DNA of 64,000 nt, from contig NZ_CP126256.1 of NCBI RefSeq assembly GCF_003234265.2, positions 3,254,983-3,318,982 of the forward strand. The letters are read 5' to 3'. Below the pieces are notes generated by a model. It saw only the letters and a program-made list of their open reading frames with translations, made no database searches and was not told where the DNA came from. Made by a program: the position numbers and the translations under genes. This DNA is from Curtobacterium sp. MCSS17_015. GTDB lineage: Bacteria > Actinomycetota > Actinomycetes > Actinomycetales > Microbacteriaceae. Below are positions 8,854 through 17,319 of this stretch, in pieces (position 1 is the stretch's first letter; each line of letters opens with the position of its first letter).

Positions 8854-10358
8854 CAGACGGTGTGCTCGGTGTGCGGGAGCGGAGCGGACTGGTCGGGCTG
8901 CTCGTGCAGCGTGCCACGCGGCCCTCCGGTGAGCAGGTAGACCGCGGCCGCGACGACGAACGTGACGACCCAGCCGAGGCCGTTCGCGCCGATCCAGGTG
9001 TCCGAGAACGCCCCGACGAACACCGGGTCGGCGTCGCCCACCTGGACGTTCGTGAACAGGAAGCCGACGACGATCGCGCCGACCCAGGCGATGACGGCCC
9101 GCCAGGCGACCCCACCGGCGTACCAGTAGCGGCCTCCGCGGCGGAGGTCGAGGAGCGCTGCCGGGTCGTACCAGGTGCGGCGGACCATGTCGGCGATGAA
9201 GACGCCGAGCCACGCGGTGATCGGCACGGCGAGGACCGAGATGAAGGTGATGAACGGGGCGTAGAAGCCGTCGGCGACGAGCATGAAGTACATGGCGCCG
9301 AGCGTGGTGATGACGACGTCGACCGCGACCGCCCACACCCGCGGCACCTTCACGCCGAGGGTCAGCGTGGTGAGGCTCGCCGAGTACACCGACAGGTGGT
9401 TCGACAACAGCAGTCCGCCGAACGCGGCGATGAGGTACGGGACGGCCATCCAGCTCGGCAGCATGTCGCGGATCGCGGCGACCGGGTCCCCGGCCTGGGC
9501 GAGGGTCGGGTCGCCGGCCGAGACGAGGGACCCGAGTCCGACCAGGACGACGAGCGGGATGCCGGCACCCGCGGCACTGGCGGCGACGAGCTTGCCGGCG
9601 CGGACGCTGGTGCGCGTGTACCGGGCGATGTCGGCACCGGCGGTGGCCCAGCCGATGCCGGTCCCGGCCGCGATGGTCCCGATGCCGATCACCATCGCGG
9701 CGACGGGGCCGGCGGGCTGCGCACCGACGACGTCCCAGTCGATGCGGGCGACCAGGAACACGGCGACGAAGACGTTCAGTGCGCCGAAGACCCACGTCGC
9801 CCACTTCTGCACAGCGACGATGAACGCGTGACCGAGGCCCGAGATGAGCACGGTCGCGGCGACGAACAGCAGGATCGCCACGATCGTGACGACCGGGTGC
9901 GCCTTCGAGCCCCCGTCGGTGCCGAACAGGATCGTGAACAGCGACAGCAGCACGAACGCGGCGGTCGTGGTGTTCACGGTCTCCCAGCCCAGGCGGCTCA
10001 GGAGCGAGATGAACGTCGGGCCGATGTTGCCGCGGACGCCGAACACCGCTCGGCTCAGGGTCAGACCCGGTGCTCCGCCGCGGCGACCGGCGATCGAGAT
10101 GACCCCGACGACGGCGAACGACCCGGCGGCGCCGATCACGGCGACGAGCAGCGCCTGCCAGACTGTCAGCCCCTGGAACGCGACGAGTGTGGCGCCGAGG
10201 GGCAGGCCGAGGATCGAGATGTTCGCGGCGAACCAGACCCAGAACAGCGCGCCCGGTGTCCCGGTGCGTTCGGCGACGGGCACCGGCTCGATGCCGCGCT
10301 GCTCGATGGTGGTCAGGGTCCCGGCGCGGGTGGTGGCGTCGGTCGGGGTGCTGGTCAT
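8853..10358 (-). CDS. NCS1-family nucleobase/nucleoside permease
   Basis: A 501-residue membrane protein with about 12 hydrophobic segments. The N-terminal GIEPVPVAERTG, FWVWFAANISILGLPLGA and LSRAVFGVRGN are NCS1 (purine/cytosine/hydantoin permease) signatures. NCS1 proteins import nucleobases, nucleosides or related heterocycles by cation symport. It is coupled to the downstream kinase by a 4-nt overlap and separated by 86 bp from the glycohydrolase upstream. In E. coli the comparable locus carries a nucleoside:H+ symporter (YegT) of a different family, so this would be a non-orthologous replacement. Confidence 0.88.
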   Translation of the reverse strand: MTSTPTDATTRAGTLTTIEQRGIEPVPVAERTGTPGALFWVWFAANISILGLPLGATLVAFQGLTVWQALLVAVIGAAGSFAVVGVISIAGRRGGAPGLTLSRAVFGVRGNIGPTFISLLSRLGWETVNTTTAAFVLLSLFTILFGTDGGSKAHPVVTIVAILLFVAATVLISGLGHAFIVAVQKWATWVFGALNVFVAVFLVARIDWDVVGAQPAGPVAAMVIGIGTIAAGTGIGWATAGADIARYTRTSVRAGKLVAASAAGAGIPLVVLVGLGSLVSAGDPTLAQAGDPVAAIRDMLPSWMAVPYLIAAFGGLLLSNHLSVYSASLTTLTLGVKVPRVWAVAVDVVITTLGAMYFMLVADGFYAPFITFISVLAVPITAWLGVFIADMVRRTWYDPAALLDLRRGGRYWYAGGVAWRAVIAWVGAIVVGFLFTNVQVGDADPVFVGAFSDTWIGANGLGWVVTFVVAAAVYLLTGGPRGTLHEQPDQSAPLPHTEHTV

Positions 10359-10444
10359 CAGGTCCTCTTACGTCATCGGAAGGGTGCGAGGGGGGAGCCG
10401 GGCGGCGGCAAGGGGGGAACCGCCGCCCGGCGGTCAGGGGGCCG

Positions 10445-11467
10445 CTACCGGCGGGTGCCGGCGCGGAGGTCGAGGAGCTGCTCGGTGAGCTCCTCGAGGT
10501 GCAGGTCGTTGACGGTCTCCACCTGCTGGACGGCGTCGGCGGACCATGCGGTCGCGCCGTGCACGGCGCCGAGGACGGCGCCGGCCATGGCGGCGATCGT
10601 GTCGGTGTCGCCGCCGATGCTCGCCGCGGTGCAGACGGTCTGCCAGGGGTCCAGGTCCAGCGCCACGAGCGCGAGTGCGGCGACGACGGACTCCTGCGAG
10701 GCGACGCTCGTGCCGATCAGGCCGGACACGACGTCGATGCGCTCGGCGTCGGGGACGGTCGACAGGTACCCGCGCGCCCAATCGATGCGGTCGGCGATCG
10801 AGCCGCCGGCGACCCAGTGGCCCCGGGTCTCCCCGATCCGGGCTGCCGCGACCGCGAGGTCGAGCGCTTCCGACCGGGTCGCGCCCTCGACGCCGGCCGA
10901 CACGGCCGCCGCGACGGCACTCGCCCCGGCGATGCCGAGCCCGGTGTCGTGCGTGACCCGGCAGGCGTCCTGGACGGCGTCGACCAGCGACGACAACCCG
11001 GTGGTGCCGGAACCCAGCGGTGTCGCGATGCCGACCGGGGTGATGCGCATCGCGGCGCCGTTCGTCGTGCCGGTCGACCCGGCTTCGGACGCCGGGACCC
11101 CGTCGAGGATCCGCTGCACGGCGGTCTTCGTGCTCGGCCCGAGCAGGTCGAGGGAGCCCTTGTCGGCCATCGTCCGCTCCCAGTCGATGAGCGCCCGGGC
11201 GAAGTCGACCGGGTCCAGCCGGCCCTGCCCCTGCACGAGCAGCTCCGCCACGAGGACGGCCTGCTCGGTGTCGTCGGTGATGCTCGCGGCCGGCATGCCG
11301 TGGGCGATCCGCTGGTTCGGCCCGGCGTCGACGAACCCGTCGATCACGCCGTGGTCGGTGCGGATCTGCTCGAGCGACATCGACTGCGTCGGCATGCCCA
11401 GGGCGTCCCCGATCGCCAGGCCCCGGAAGGCCGCGAGTGCGTGCTCGGTCAGGCTGCTGGTCGTCAT
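10445..11467 (-). CDS. ADP-ribosylglycohydrolase family protein
   Basis: A 340-residue protein of the ADP-ribosyl-glycohydrolase (ARH/DraG) family. Metal-binding signatures are present: GLAIGDALGMP near the start, ITDDTEQA (TDDT) at ~residue 63, and a late GGDTDTIAAMAGAVLGA (GGDxDT) that completes the binuclear Mg site. The ATG at 11467 overlaps the GntR stop (ATGA); a longer GTG-initiated frame exists but would overlap the regulator gene. Family members cleave ADP-ribose or ribosyl linkages; in this operon context a nucleoside-like small molecule is the likely substrate (inference). Confidence 0.9.
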   Translation of the reverse strand: MTTSSLTEHALAAFRGLAIGDALGMPTQSMSLEQIRTDHGVIDGFVDAGPNQRIAHGMPAASITDDTEQAVLVAELLVQGQGRLDPVDFARALIDWERTMADKGSLDLLGPSTKTAVQRILDGVPASEAGSTGTTNGAAMRITPVGIATPLGSGTTGLSSLVDAVQDACRVTHDTGLGIAGASAVAAAVSAGVEGATRSEALDLAVAAARIGETRGHWVAGGSIADRIDWARGYLSTVPDAERIDVVSGLIGTSVASQESVVAALALVALDLDPWQTVCTAASIGGDTDTIAAMAGAVLGAVHGATAWSADAVQQVETVNDLHLEELTEQLLDLRAGTRR

Positions 11468-12174
11468 CGTGCGCTCCCGAACGTCATGTGGATGCGGAAC
11501 CGGCTCGGGTCGAGGAGGCTGTCGACGGCCTCCACGAACGTGCCGTCGGCCGTGCGCGAGACGCGGCGGCTGTGGAGGAACGGCTCCCCGGCGGCCCGGT
11601 GGAGGAGCGCCGCGTCCTCCTCGGTGAGCGGGAGCACGTCGACCCACTGCTCGGCGAGCGCCGGCACCAGGCCCGTCTCCGCGATCGTGGCGGTGAGCGA
11701 CCCGTCGACGAGACCCTCGTCGACGGCGCGGGCGAGCCTCCCGTACGGCGGCACCAGGCTGCGTTCCAGGGAGATGTCCGGTCCCCCGGCCACGTGGCGG
11801 ACGCGGTCGACGGCGACGAAGTCGGCGTCGTCGAGCCCGAGTTCGGCGGCGAGCGCCGGTGCGCTCACCACGGCGATCCGGAGGACGCGGACGGCGACCT
11901 CGGTGCCCGTCGCCTCGAGGGACCGGGCCCAGCCGCTCCGGGGGTCGAGCGCGGCACCGTCGAACGTGACCACCGAACCGATGCCGCCGCGGATCGCGAT
12001 GTACTCCTCGTCGGCCAGGTCGGCCAGGGCGGCCCGCACGGTCCCACGGCTGACGGCGAATCGCTCGGCCAGGTCGTGCTCACCGGGCAGGCGCTGGCCC
12101 GGCACGTACCGGCCCGTCGCGATCGCGTCGCGGAGGGCGTCGGCGACGAGGCGTCGCTTCGGTGGGACGGGCAT
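11464..12174 (-). CDS. GntR/HutC-type transcriptional regulator
   Basis: A 236-residue regulator. The wHTH covers ~1-65 (ADALRDAIATGRYVPGQRLPGEHDLAERFAVSRGTVRAAL in form), followed by a UTRA-type ligand domain (FVAVDRVRHVAGGPDISLERSLVP; FLHSRRVSRTADGTFVEAVDSL). The ATG at 12174 is chosen because the HTH starts here; upstream in-frame codons look non-coding. It heads the operon with the ADP-ribosylglycohydrolase, permease and kinase, so it likely autoregulates the whole set, with the transported or hydrolysed compound as inducer. Confidence 0.88.
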   Translation of the reverse strand: MPVPPKRRLVADALRDAIATGRYVPGQRLPGEHDLAERFAVSRGTVRAALADLADEEYIAIRGGIGSVVTFDGAALDPRSGWARSLEATGTEVAVRVLRIAVVSAPALAAELGLDDADFVAVDRVRHVAGGPDISLERSLVPPYGRLARAVDEGLVDGSLTATIAETGLVPALAEQWVDVLPLTEEDAALLHRAAGEPFLHSRRVSRTADGTFVEAVDSLLDPSRFRIHMTFGSAR

Positions 12175-12185
12175 GCAGGCAAGGT

Positions 12186-12193
12186 TACATGTA
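12186..12193. promoter_or_regulatory. Candidate GntR operator
   Basis: The palindrome TACATGTA sits 12 bp upstream of the GntR start, inside CTTGTACATGTAACC on the minus strand. Short palindromes with central AT/TA steps in this position are typical autoregulatory GntR sites. Assignment rests on position and symmetry only. Confidence 0.45.
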
Positions 12194-12263
12194 CAAGACC
12201 TGTGCAGTCGAGGCGTCCGCGAAGAGCCCGTCATCCCGGAGCGCTCACGTCGGAGTCGCCGAC

Positions 12264-12632
12264 TTACACCCCGTTCGACGGGCTCAGGTTCTGCTCCGCC
12301 CACCGGGTGAGTTCCGTGATGGCCGGCCGCATGGCAGCACCACGCTCCGTCAGTTCGTACCGCACCCGGACCGGCCCGCCGTCCGACACCGTGCGCGAGA
12401 CCAACCCGAGGTCGACGAACTCACCGAGCCGCTCGGTGAGGACCCGGTCACTCACCCCGGGGACGGCGCGCTTGACCTCGTTGAAGTGCAGCGGGCCCTG
12501 CATCAACGCGCTGAGGACCATGCCGGCCCAACGCCTCCCGAGCAGGGTCATCACCTGCGACAGCGGTTCACTCAGGGTGTCGCAGAGGTCCCCCGGAGTG
12601 CTCGAGGACAGGGTCGGGTCTGGAGTTGACAT
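12264..12632 (-). CDS. HxlR-family winged-helix regulator
   Basis: A 122-residue protein with the HxlR core: SQVMTLLGRRWAGMVLSALMQGPLHFNEVKRAVPGVSDRVLTERL as recognition fold, then YELTERGAAMRPAI as wing and C-terminal helix. The ATG at 12632 is preceded by GAGGAG. It is divergent from a SnoaL-like gene at 12708 with only 75 bp between them, so it most likely represses both. HxlR proteins usually respond to small electrophiles or redox signals. Confidence 0.9.
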   Translation of the reverse strand: MSTPDPTLSSSTPGDLCDTLSEPLSQVMTLLGRRWAGMVLSALMQGPLHFNEVKRAVPGVSDRVLTERLGEFVDLGLVSRTVSDGGPVRVRYELTERGAAMRPAITELTRWAEQNLSPSNGV

Positions 12633-12660
12633 GGCGCTCCTCACTCACTTACTTTTTGCA

Positions 12661-12691
12661 GGTTGCTTGCAAACCGCAGGTGACTAGTTTG
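12661..12691. promoter_or_regulatory. HxlR/SnoaL divergent promoter-operator
   Basis: The near-palindrome GGTTGCTTGCAAACC (12661-12675) and the pair CAAAC (12670-12674) / GTTTG (12687-12691) cover a weak promoter for the + gene (TTGCTT 12663-12668, 16 bp, TAGTTT 12685-12690). This is a plausible HxlR binding site controlling both directions. Confidence 0.4.
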
Positions 12692-12707
12692 CCAGAGGAG
12701 CGCACCC

Positions 12708-13175
12708 ATGACCACCACCACTCTCGAACAGCGGATCCGCCGCCTCGAAGACCGGGTCGACATCGCCGCCGTCGCGGTCCGGTACGCATCCGCCGTCGAT
12801 CGGGCCGACTGGGACCGCCTCCGCGACCTCTTCACCGACGTGGTCCACGTCGACTTCAGCGAAGCCGGGATGCCGGCGGCCGACTTCGCCCGCGACGACT
12901 TCGTCGCCTTCGCCCGTCAGGGGCTCGAGGGGTGGGACGCCCGCCAGCACCTGAGCACCAACCACGAGGTGGACTTCGACGATGCGGACCCGGACACCGC
13001 CGTCCTGCGCTCGTACATGTTCGCCCAGCACCACATGCAGGGCGCACCGACCTTCGTGATGCACGGCTCGTACGAGCACGTGGTCGTCCGGTCCGACCAG
13101 GGCTGGCGGATCACGCGACTCGTCCAGCACCTGTCATGGACGGACGCACCGCCAGCGGGCATGCTCGCCGGCTAG
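12708..13175 (+). CDS. SnoaL-like (NTF2-fold) protein
   Basis: A 155-residue cone-shaped NTF2/SnoaL_4-type protein: EQRIRRLEDRVDIAAVAVRYASAVDRADWDRLRDLFTDVVHVDF is the classic opening, followed by HLSTNHEV, FAQHHM and a terminal GWRITRLVQHLSW. Such proteins act as small hydrolases, cyclases or binding proteins; the catalytic identity is not set by sequence. The ATG at 12708 has GAGGAG 7 nt upstream. It is transcribed divergently from HxlR, so likely an inducible target. Confidence 0.85.
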   Translation: MTTTTLEQRIRRLEDRVDIAAVAVRYASAVDRADWDRLRDLFTDVVHVDFSEAGMPAADFARDDFVAFARQGLEGWDARQHLSTNHEVDFDDADPDTAVLRSYMFAQHHMQGAPTFVMHGSYEHVVVRSDQGWRITRLVQHLSWTDAPPAGMLAG

Positions 13176-13314
13176 TCGTCAGGAGCGCGCGATGTGCCGG
13201 GTCGGGGTCCTCCGCGATGAGGCATGCTCCGCCGTCCGCCGGCGCGGCGGCCGTTCGTGTCCTCGTCACACCGGGGAATGCTCGATCCGGTGGCCCTGGC
13301 GACGTCGCCGGACA

Positions 13315-14082
13315 TCACGGGATCGGCACCGCATCCCAGACGCCGGCGAGCCGGAGGGCGAACAACGGCGGCTCGTCGTTCGGCCGGAACGTGGAGCTCA
13401 TGCCGAAGTCGAGGCCGCCCGACTTCGGCACGTCGACGCCGGCACCGATCGGCTCGGACGCATCCACCGGGTTGATCGAGTCAGCCGACGCGAGCTTGTC
13501 CTCGAGTTCGCCGACCGAGGTCTCCGGCAGGTCGAGCTGTCGGAGCACGTCACGGTACCCGGCCACGCCTGCCGTGGCGCCCTCCACCGGCACGGTGTGG
13601 ACGTCGAGGTGGAACAGCCGCCCCTCGGGCAGGGTCACCTCGCCCGACCGATCCGTCATCTCCTCGTCGTTGTCCAGCGCGTCGAAGATCACCTCGGTCG
13701 CGGTGACGCGGACCTCCCTGCCACCGGGCAGCAGGAACCGCACGGGCCGTCCTCCCGGTGCCGTGGCCGAGTAGGCGCCGACGAACGGACTGGCCCCGTC
13801 GGTCTCGATGCCGAACGCCTCGACGGAGGGCGGCACGGTCAGGTCCCACGTCTCGACGCCGTCTCGACGGCTCATCGCCGTGGGTGCCGGACCGGTGTGG
13901 CGCACGCCGTTCGCGACCGAGACGTCGCTGCGGGACGGTGCCGGCGTGGGCCCGCTGATGACGGGGACACATCCGGTGAGCAGCGCGACGGTCACGGTCG
14001 CGATCGCCAGGACGGACGCACGACGGCCCACCCGCGCCGTGCTCTCGTCGCCGACCGTGTCCGGCCGCCGGTCGTCGTCCAT
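13315..14082 (-). CDS. Lipoprotein of unknown function
   Basis: A 255-residue protein starting at ATG 14082 behind GGGGGAG. A charged N-region of ~22 residues precedes a hydrophobic stretch and lipobox LLTGC. The mature part is soluble and acidic, with no domain I recognise (blocks such as FLLPGGREVRVTATEVIFDAL and LFHLDVHTVPVEG). It stands alone, with 139 bp downstream and a repeat-rich 240-bp upstream gap. Membrane-anchored on the outer face; function not assigned. Confidence 0.7.
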   Translation of the reverse strand: MDDDRRPDTVGDESTARVGRRASVLAIATVTVALLTGCVPVISGPTPAPSRSDVSVANGVRHTGPAPTAMSRRDGVETWDLTVPPSVEAFGIETDGASPFVGAYSATAPGGRPVRFLLPGGREVRVTATEVIFDALDNDEEMTDRSGEVTLPEGRLFHLDVHTVPVEGATAGVAGYRDVLRQLDLPETSVGELEDKLASADSINPVDASEPIGAGVDVPKSGGLDFGMSSTFRPNDEPPLFALRLAGVWDAVPIP

Positions 14083-14157
14083 CGTCACTCCCCCGGTCTG
14101 CTGACGCTGGTCCCCCTCCGGGACCGACGTCTGCTCCAGCTTGCCGCGCGCCGACGG

Positions 14158-14310
14158 TCCGTGTCCGGCCTCCGGCCTCCGGCCTACCGTCACGCAGGCG
14201 GTCGCCTGCGCCGGACGGGAGGCCGGGCCCGGCCTGGCCACGCGCCTCCCGTCACGCAGGCGGTCGCCTCCACGGACGGGAGGCCCGGCCTGGCCGCGCG
14301 CCTCCCGTCC
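14158..14310. repeat. Intergenic repeat cluster (GGCCTCC/CCGTCACGCAGGCGG units)
   Basis: Between the lipoprotein and the dehydrogenase there are GGCCTCC triplets, two copies of CCGTCACGCAGGCGGTCGCC (from about 14187 and 14249), and an inverted repeat GGACGGGAGGC ... GCCTCCCGTCC (about 14273-14311). The arrangement is duplicated in tandem. It could act as terminator for the dehydrogenase gene ending at 14326 (-). Confidence 0.55.
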
Positions 14311-14325
14311 GCGACGCGCTCGCGA

Positions 14326-15363
14326 CTACAGGACGACGACCGTCGTGCCCGCCGCCGTCGCGGGCCGGTCCATCGCGGCGAGCGCCGCAGGCGCCTCCTC
14401 GAGCCCGATCGTCCGTCCGACCAGCGGTGCTGGGTCCAGGCGGCCCGCGGCGATCTCGGCGAGCATGGCCGGGTACTCGTGCGCGGACATACCGTGGCTG
14501 CCGAGCAGCTCGAGTTCGAGGCCGATGACGCGGCCGAGGTCGACCTGCGGGATGGCGTTCGCCCCGGCGAGGAGCCCGACCTGGACGTGCCGACCGCCGG
14601 GACGGAGGGCGGCGATGCCCTGCCGGACGAGCGAGGCGCGTCCGAGGGCCTCGACGACGACGTGCGCGCCGCCGACCGTTGCCGTCCGGATCTGCTCGTC
14701 GACGTCGTCAGACCGGGCGTCGACCGTGGTGGTGGCGCCGAGCGTCCGGGCGAGCGCGAGCGCCTCGGCGGAGACGTCGATCGCTGTCACCTGCGCACCG
14801 CGGGAGACGGCGACGACGATCGCCGAGAGCCCGACTCCCCCGCAGCCGAACACGACGACGTGCTCCCCGGGGGCGGTTCGGGCGCGGTTCACGATCGCGC
14901 GGTAGGCGGTGGCGAACCGGCAGCCGAGTCCGGCGGCGGTGGCGTCGTCGATGGCGTCCGGCACGGCGACGAGGTTCGTGTCGGCGTGGTGCACGACGAC
15001 CCGCTCGGCGAAGGACCCGGGGCGGTCGAACCCGGGCTGGGTCTGGTTCGGGCAGATGCTCTGGCGTCCGGCGACGCACGTGGGGCAGGTGCCGCACGCG
15101 TTCACGAACGGGGCGGTGACGCGGGTGCCGGGCTGCCACTGCCGGACCTCGTCCCCGACCTGCTCGACGACGCCGACGAACTCGTGTCCGGGGACGTGCG
15201 GCAGCGACACCGTGTCGTCGTGCCCGTGCCAGGCGTGCCAGTCACTGCGGCAGACGCCGGTCGCGACGACGCGGACCACGGCGGCGTGCGGCGGGCACTC
15301 CGGGTCGGGGACCTCGGTGACGACGGGCGTCGCGGAGAAGGCAGTGAAGGTGACGGCGCGCAT
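14326..15363 (-). CDS. Zinc-dependent medium-chain alcohol dehydrogenase
   Basis: A 345-residue MDR dehydrogenase. Seen: GVCRSDWHAWHG (catalytic Zn Cys), the PGHEFVGVVEQVGD motif, the structural-Zn lobe NACGTCPTCVAGRQSIC (four Cys), and the Rossmann FGCGGVGLSAIVVA with a following D for NAD preference. It lies 43 bp downstream of the TetR gene on the same strand, so it is probably co-transcribed with it and controlled by the same operators. Substrate alcohol/aldehyde unknown. Confidence 0.9.
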   Translation of the reverse strand: MRAVTFTAFSATPVVTEVPDPECPPHAAVVRVVATGVCRSDWHAWHGHDDTVSLPHVPGHEFVGVVEQVGDEVRQWQPGTRVTAPFVNACGTCPTCVAGRQSICPNQTQPGFDRPGSFAERVVVHHADTNLVAVPDAIDDATAAGLGCRFATAYRAIVNRARTAPGEHVVVFGCGGVGLSAIVVAVSRGAQVTAIDVSAEALALARTLGATTTVDARSDDVDEQIRTATVGGAHVVVEALGRASLVRQGIAALRPGGRHVQVGLLAGANAIPQVDLGRVIGLELELLGSHGMSAHEYPAMLAEIAAGRLDPAPLVGRTIGLEEAPAALAAMDRPATAAGTTVVVL

Positions 15364-15406
15364 GGGCACGATCCTTCCACCCGGTCCCGCGGCCTCGGCC
15401 TCAGCC

Positions 15407-15952
15407 TCAGGGCAGCGCGGCGAACACCTCGTCGACGGTGTCCTCCATCGGCCGCTCCCCGGTCCCCGCCGCCCACTGCTCGAGGGCGACCTGGAACACG
15501 AGCACGCCGAGTTCCGCGACGACGGTCGCCTGCAGCGGGGTCTCCCCCCGCTCGATGAAGGCGGCCCGGGCGGCGCGGACGAGGTCGGACCGCTTGCGGG
15601 CGTCACGGTCGCGGAGTTCGTCGTTCCCCTCGATGATCCGGCGCCATGCGGCGGTCTGCTCGTGGTTCCCGTCGAAGCGCGTGGCCGCGACCTGGTGCAG
15701 GACGCGGCGGACGACCCGCATCGGTTCGAGGTCGTCCGGCGCCTCGGCGATGAGCCGCGCGGCGGTCTCCGGGATCTCGGCACCCGCGAAGACGACCTCG
15801 CGCTTGTCGGCGAAGTGCCGGAAGAACGTCCTGGTCGTCAGGCCCGCACGAGCGGTGATCTGCGGCACCGTCGTTGCGGCGAACCCCTGCTCGGCGAAGA
15901 GCTCGAACGCGGCGCGCTCGAGTCGTCCTCGTGCATCCGGAGCCCATCGCAT
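15407..15952 (-). CDS. TetR-family repressor
   Basis: A 181-residue TetR regulator. The N-terminal HTH is evident: RLERAAFELFAEQGFAATTVPQITARAGLTTRTFFRHFADK. The C-terminal ligand domain is family-typical and uninformative. The ATG at 15952 is the first in-frame start before the HTH; upstream DNA is the operator region. It is divergent from the NAD(P)H oxidoreductase at 16047 and cotranscribed with the dehydrogenase at 14326. Confidence 0.9.
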   Translation of the reverse strand: MRWAPDARGRLERAAFELFAEQGFAATTVPQITARAGLTTRTFFRHFADKREVVFAGAEIPETAARLIAEAPDDLEPMRVVRRVLHQVAATRFDGNHEQTAAWRRIIEGNDELRDRDARKRSDLVRAARAAFIERGETPLQATVVAELGVLVFQVALEQWAAGTGERPMEDTVDEVFAALP

Positions 15953-15969
15953 CGTCCGATGGTAGCTGA

Positions 15970-16011
15970 TGACACGACGTGTCATGAGGCGTACGATGAC
16001 ACCACGTGTCA
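15970..16011. promoter_or_regulatory. Two TetR operators over a divergent promoter
   Basis: Two 15-bp palindromes, TGACACGACGTGTCA (15970-15984) and TGACACCACGTGTCA (15997-16011), are 27 bp apart centre to centre. Between and overlapping them is a promoter for the + gene: ATGACA (15969-15974), 17-bp spacer, TACGAT (15992-15997). Binding would block transcription in both directions. Very likely the sites of the adjacent TetR. Confidence 0.8.
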
Positions 16012-16046
16012 TCGCGCTGATCGGCACCGGAGAACGAGGAGCTCGC

Positions 16047-17117
16047 ATGACCGCCGACGATCCCACCACCACGAACGCAGCACTCTTCCTGCTCAGCCCC
16101 CGCGGCCCCTTCGAGGTCCGCCCCACCCCGGTGCCGAGCCCCGCCGCAGGTCAGGTCGTCGTCCGCGTCCGTGCCGTGGCCGTCAACCCGGTCGACGCGA
16201 TCACCGGCCCGCTCCGGCGCCTCGTGACCCCCTGGGTGCGCTTCCCGACGGTCCTCGGCAGCGACGTCGCCGGCGAGGTCCTCGCCGTCGGGCCGGACGT
16301 CACGGCCCTCGCGGTCGGCGACCGGGTGACCGCGTTCGCCGCCGGCCAGGAGAAACCGCGGAACAGCGCGGCCGAGGGCGGGTTCCAGCGGATCGTGACG
16401 GTCCTCGAGCGCGTCACCACGCGCCTCCCGGACGACCTGTCCTTCGAGCAGGCCGCGGTCCTGCCGCTCGCGCTGGCGACCGCGGCCGCGGGCCTGTACG
16501 AAGCCGACCAGCTGGCCCTCCCCCTGCCGGGCGACCGCGCGGACCGGAGCGACCAGGTGGTCCTCGTCTGGGGCGCGTCGACGAGCGTCGGGAGCAACGC
16601 CGTCCAGCTCGCCCGTGCCAGTGGCTCCACGGTGGTGGCGACCGCCGGTCGGGCGAACCACGACCTCGTCCGCTCCCTCGGCGCCGAGACCGTCCTCGAC
16701 TACCGGGACGACGACGTGGACGCCGAGGTCGTCGCTGCGCTGCGAGGCCGTCGGCTCGCGGGCACGATCGCCATCGGCAGCGGGTCACTGGGGCACGCCC
16801 TGCGGATCACCCGTCGCGCACCCGGCGCGAAGCGGATCGCGTCCGCCTACCCCGATCCGGTGACCGCTGTGCGGTCGCGGATCGCGCGCCTGGGCGGCAT
16901 CCGCGTCTCCGCCATCTGGGGCGGTACCCCGGTGGTCTCCCCCGTCGGACCGGCCGTCTTCCGCGACTTCCTGCCCGGAGCGCTGGCCGACGGGCGCTTC
17001 CGCGCAGCCCCGGAGGCGATGGTCGTCGGACACGGACTGGAGGCCCTCCCCGGCGCCCTGCAGACGCTGCGGGACGGCGTCTCCGCCCGCAAGGTCGTGG
17101 TGGCGATGGACGACTGA
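16047..17117 (+). CDS. Zinc-less MDR NAD(P)H:quinone oxidoreductase-like protein
   Basis: A 356-residue medium-chain reductase without the structural-zinc cysteine lobe. Seen: VRVRAVAVNPVDAITGPL, VLGSDVAGEVLAVGPDV, and the cofactor motif VWGASTSVGSNAVQLARASG. The pattern fits quinone-oxidoreductase/enoyl-reductase-like members that detoxify quinones or enals. The ATG at 16047 has GAGGAG 5 nt upstream. It is divergent from TetR and controlled by the twin operators, suggesting an inducible detoxification unit with the Zn dehydrogenase on the other side. Confidence 0.87.
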   Translation: MTADDPTTTNAALFLLSPRGPFEVRPTPVPSPAAGQVVVRVRAVAVNPVDAITGPLRRLVTPWVRFPTVLGSDVAGEVLAVGPDVTALAVGDRVTAFAAGQEKPRNSAAEGGFQRIVTVLERVTTRLPDDLSFEQAAVLPLALATAAAGLYEADQLALPLPGDRADRSDQVVLVWGASTSVGSNAVQLARASGSTVVATAGRANHDLVRSLGAETVLDYRDDDVDAEVVAALRGRRLAGTIAIGSGSLGHALRITRRAPGAKRIASAYPDPVTAVRSRIARLGGIRVSAIWGGTPVVSPVGPAVFRDFLPGALADGRFRAAPEAMVVGHGLEALPGALQTLRDGVSARKVVVAMDD

Positions 17118-17319
17118 GTGTCCCCGCGGCGCTGGCCACGGAACGCGGATCCCGTGCCGCTGGCCGCGCCGGAGGCGGGCGGAGGGAGCGCGCCAACGCT
17201 GGATCTGAGCGGATGTGCAGGTTTTCGGGGTGACGTCCATCCCCCGAACGTGGGTGGAACCCCCTGCTGATCCCCGGCTTAGCGTCCGTCCTGAGAGTCA
17301 CTCAAACGGAAGGACCACC

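Noticed and set aside
8862..11627. 921-codon plus-strand frame
   Set aside because: Antisense to the permease and glycohydrolase genes; both of those have clear families and coupled starts.
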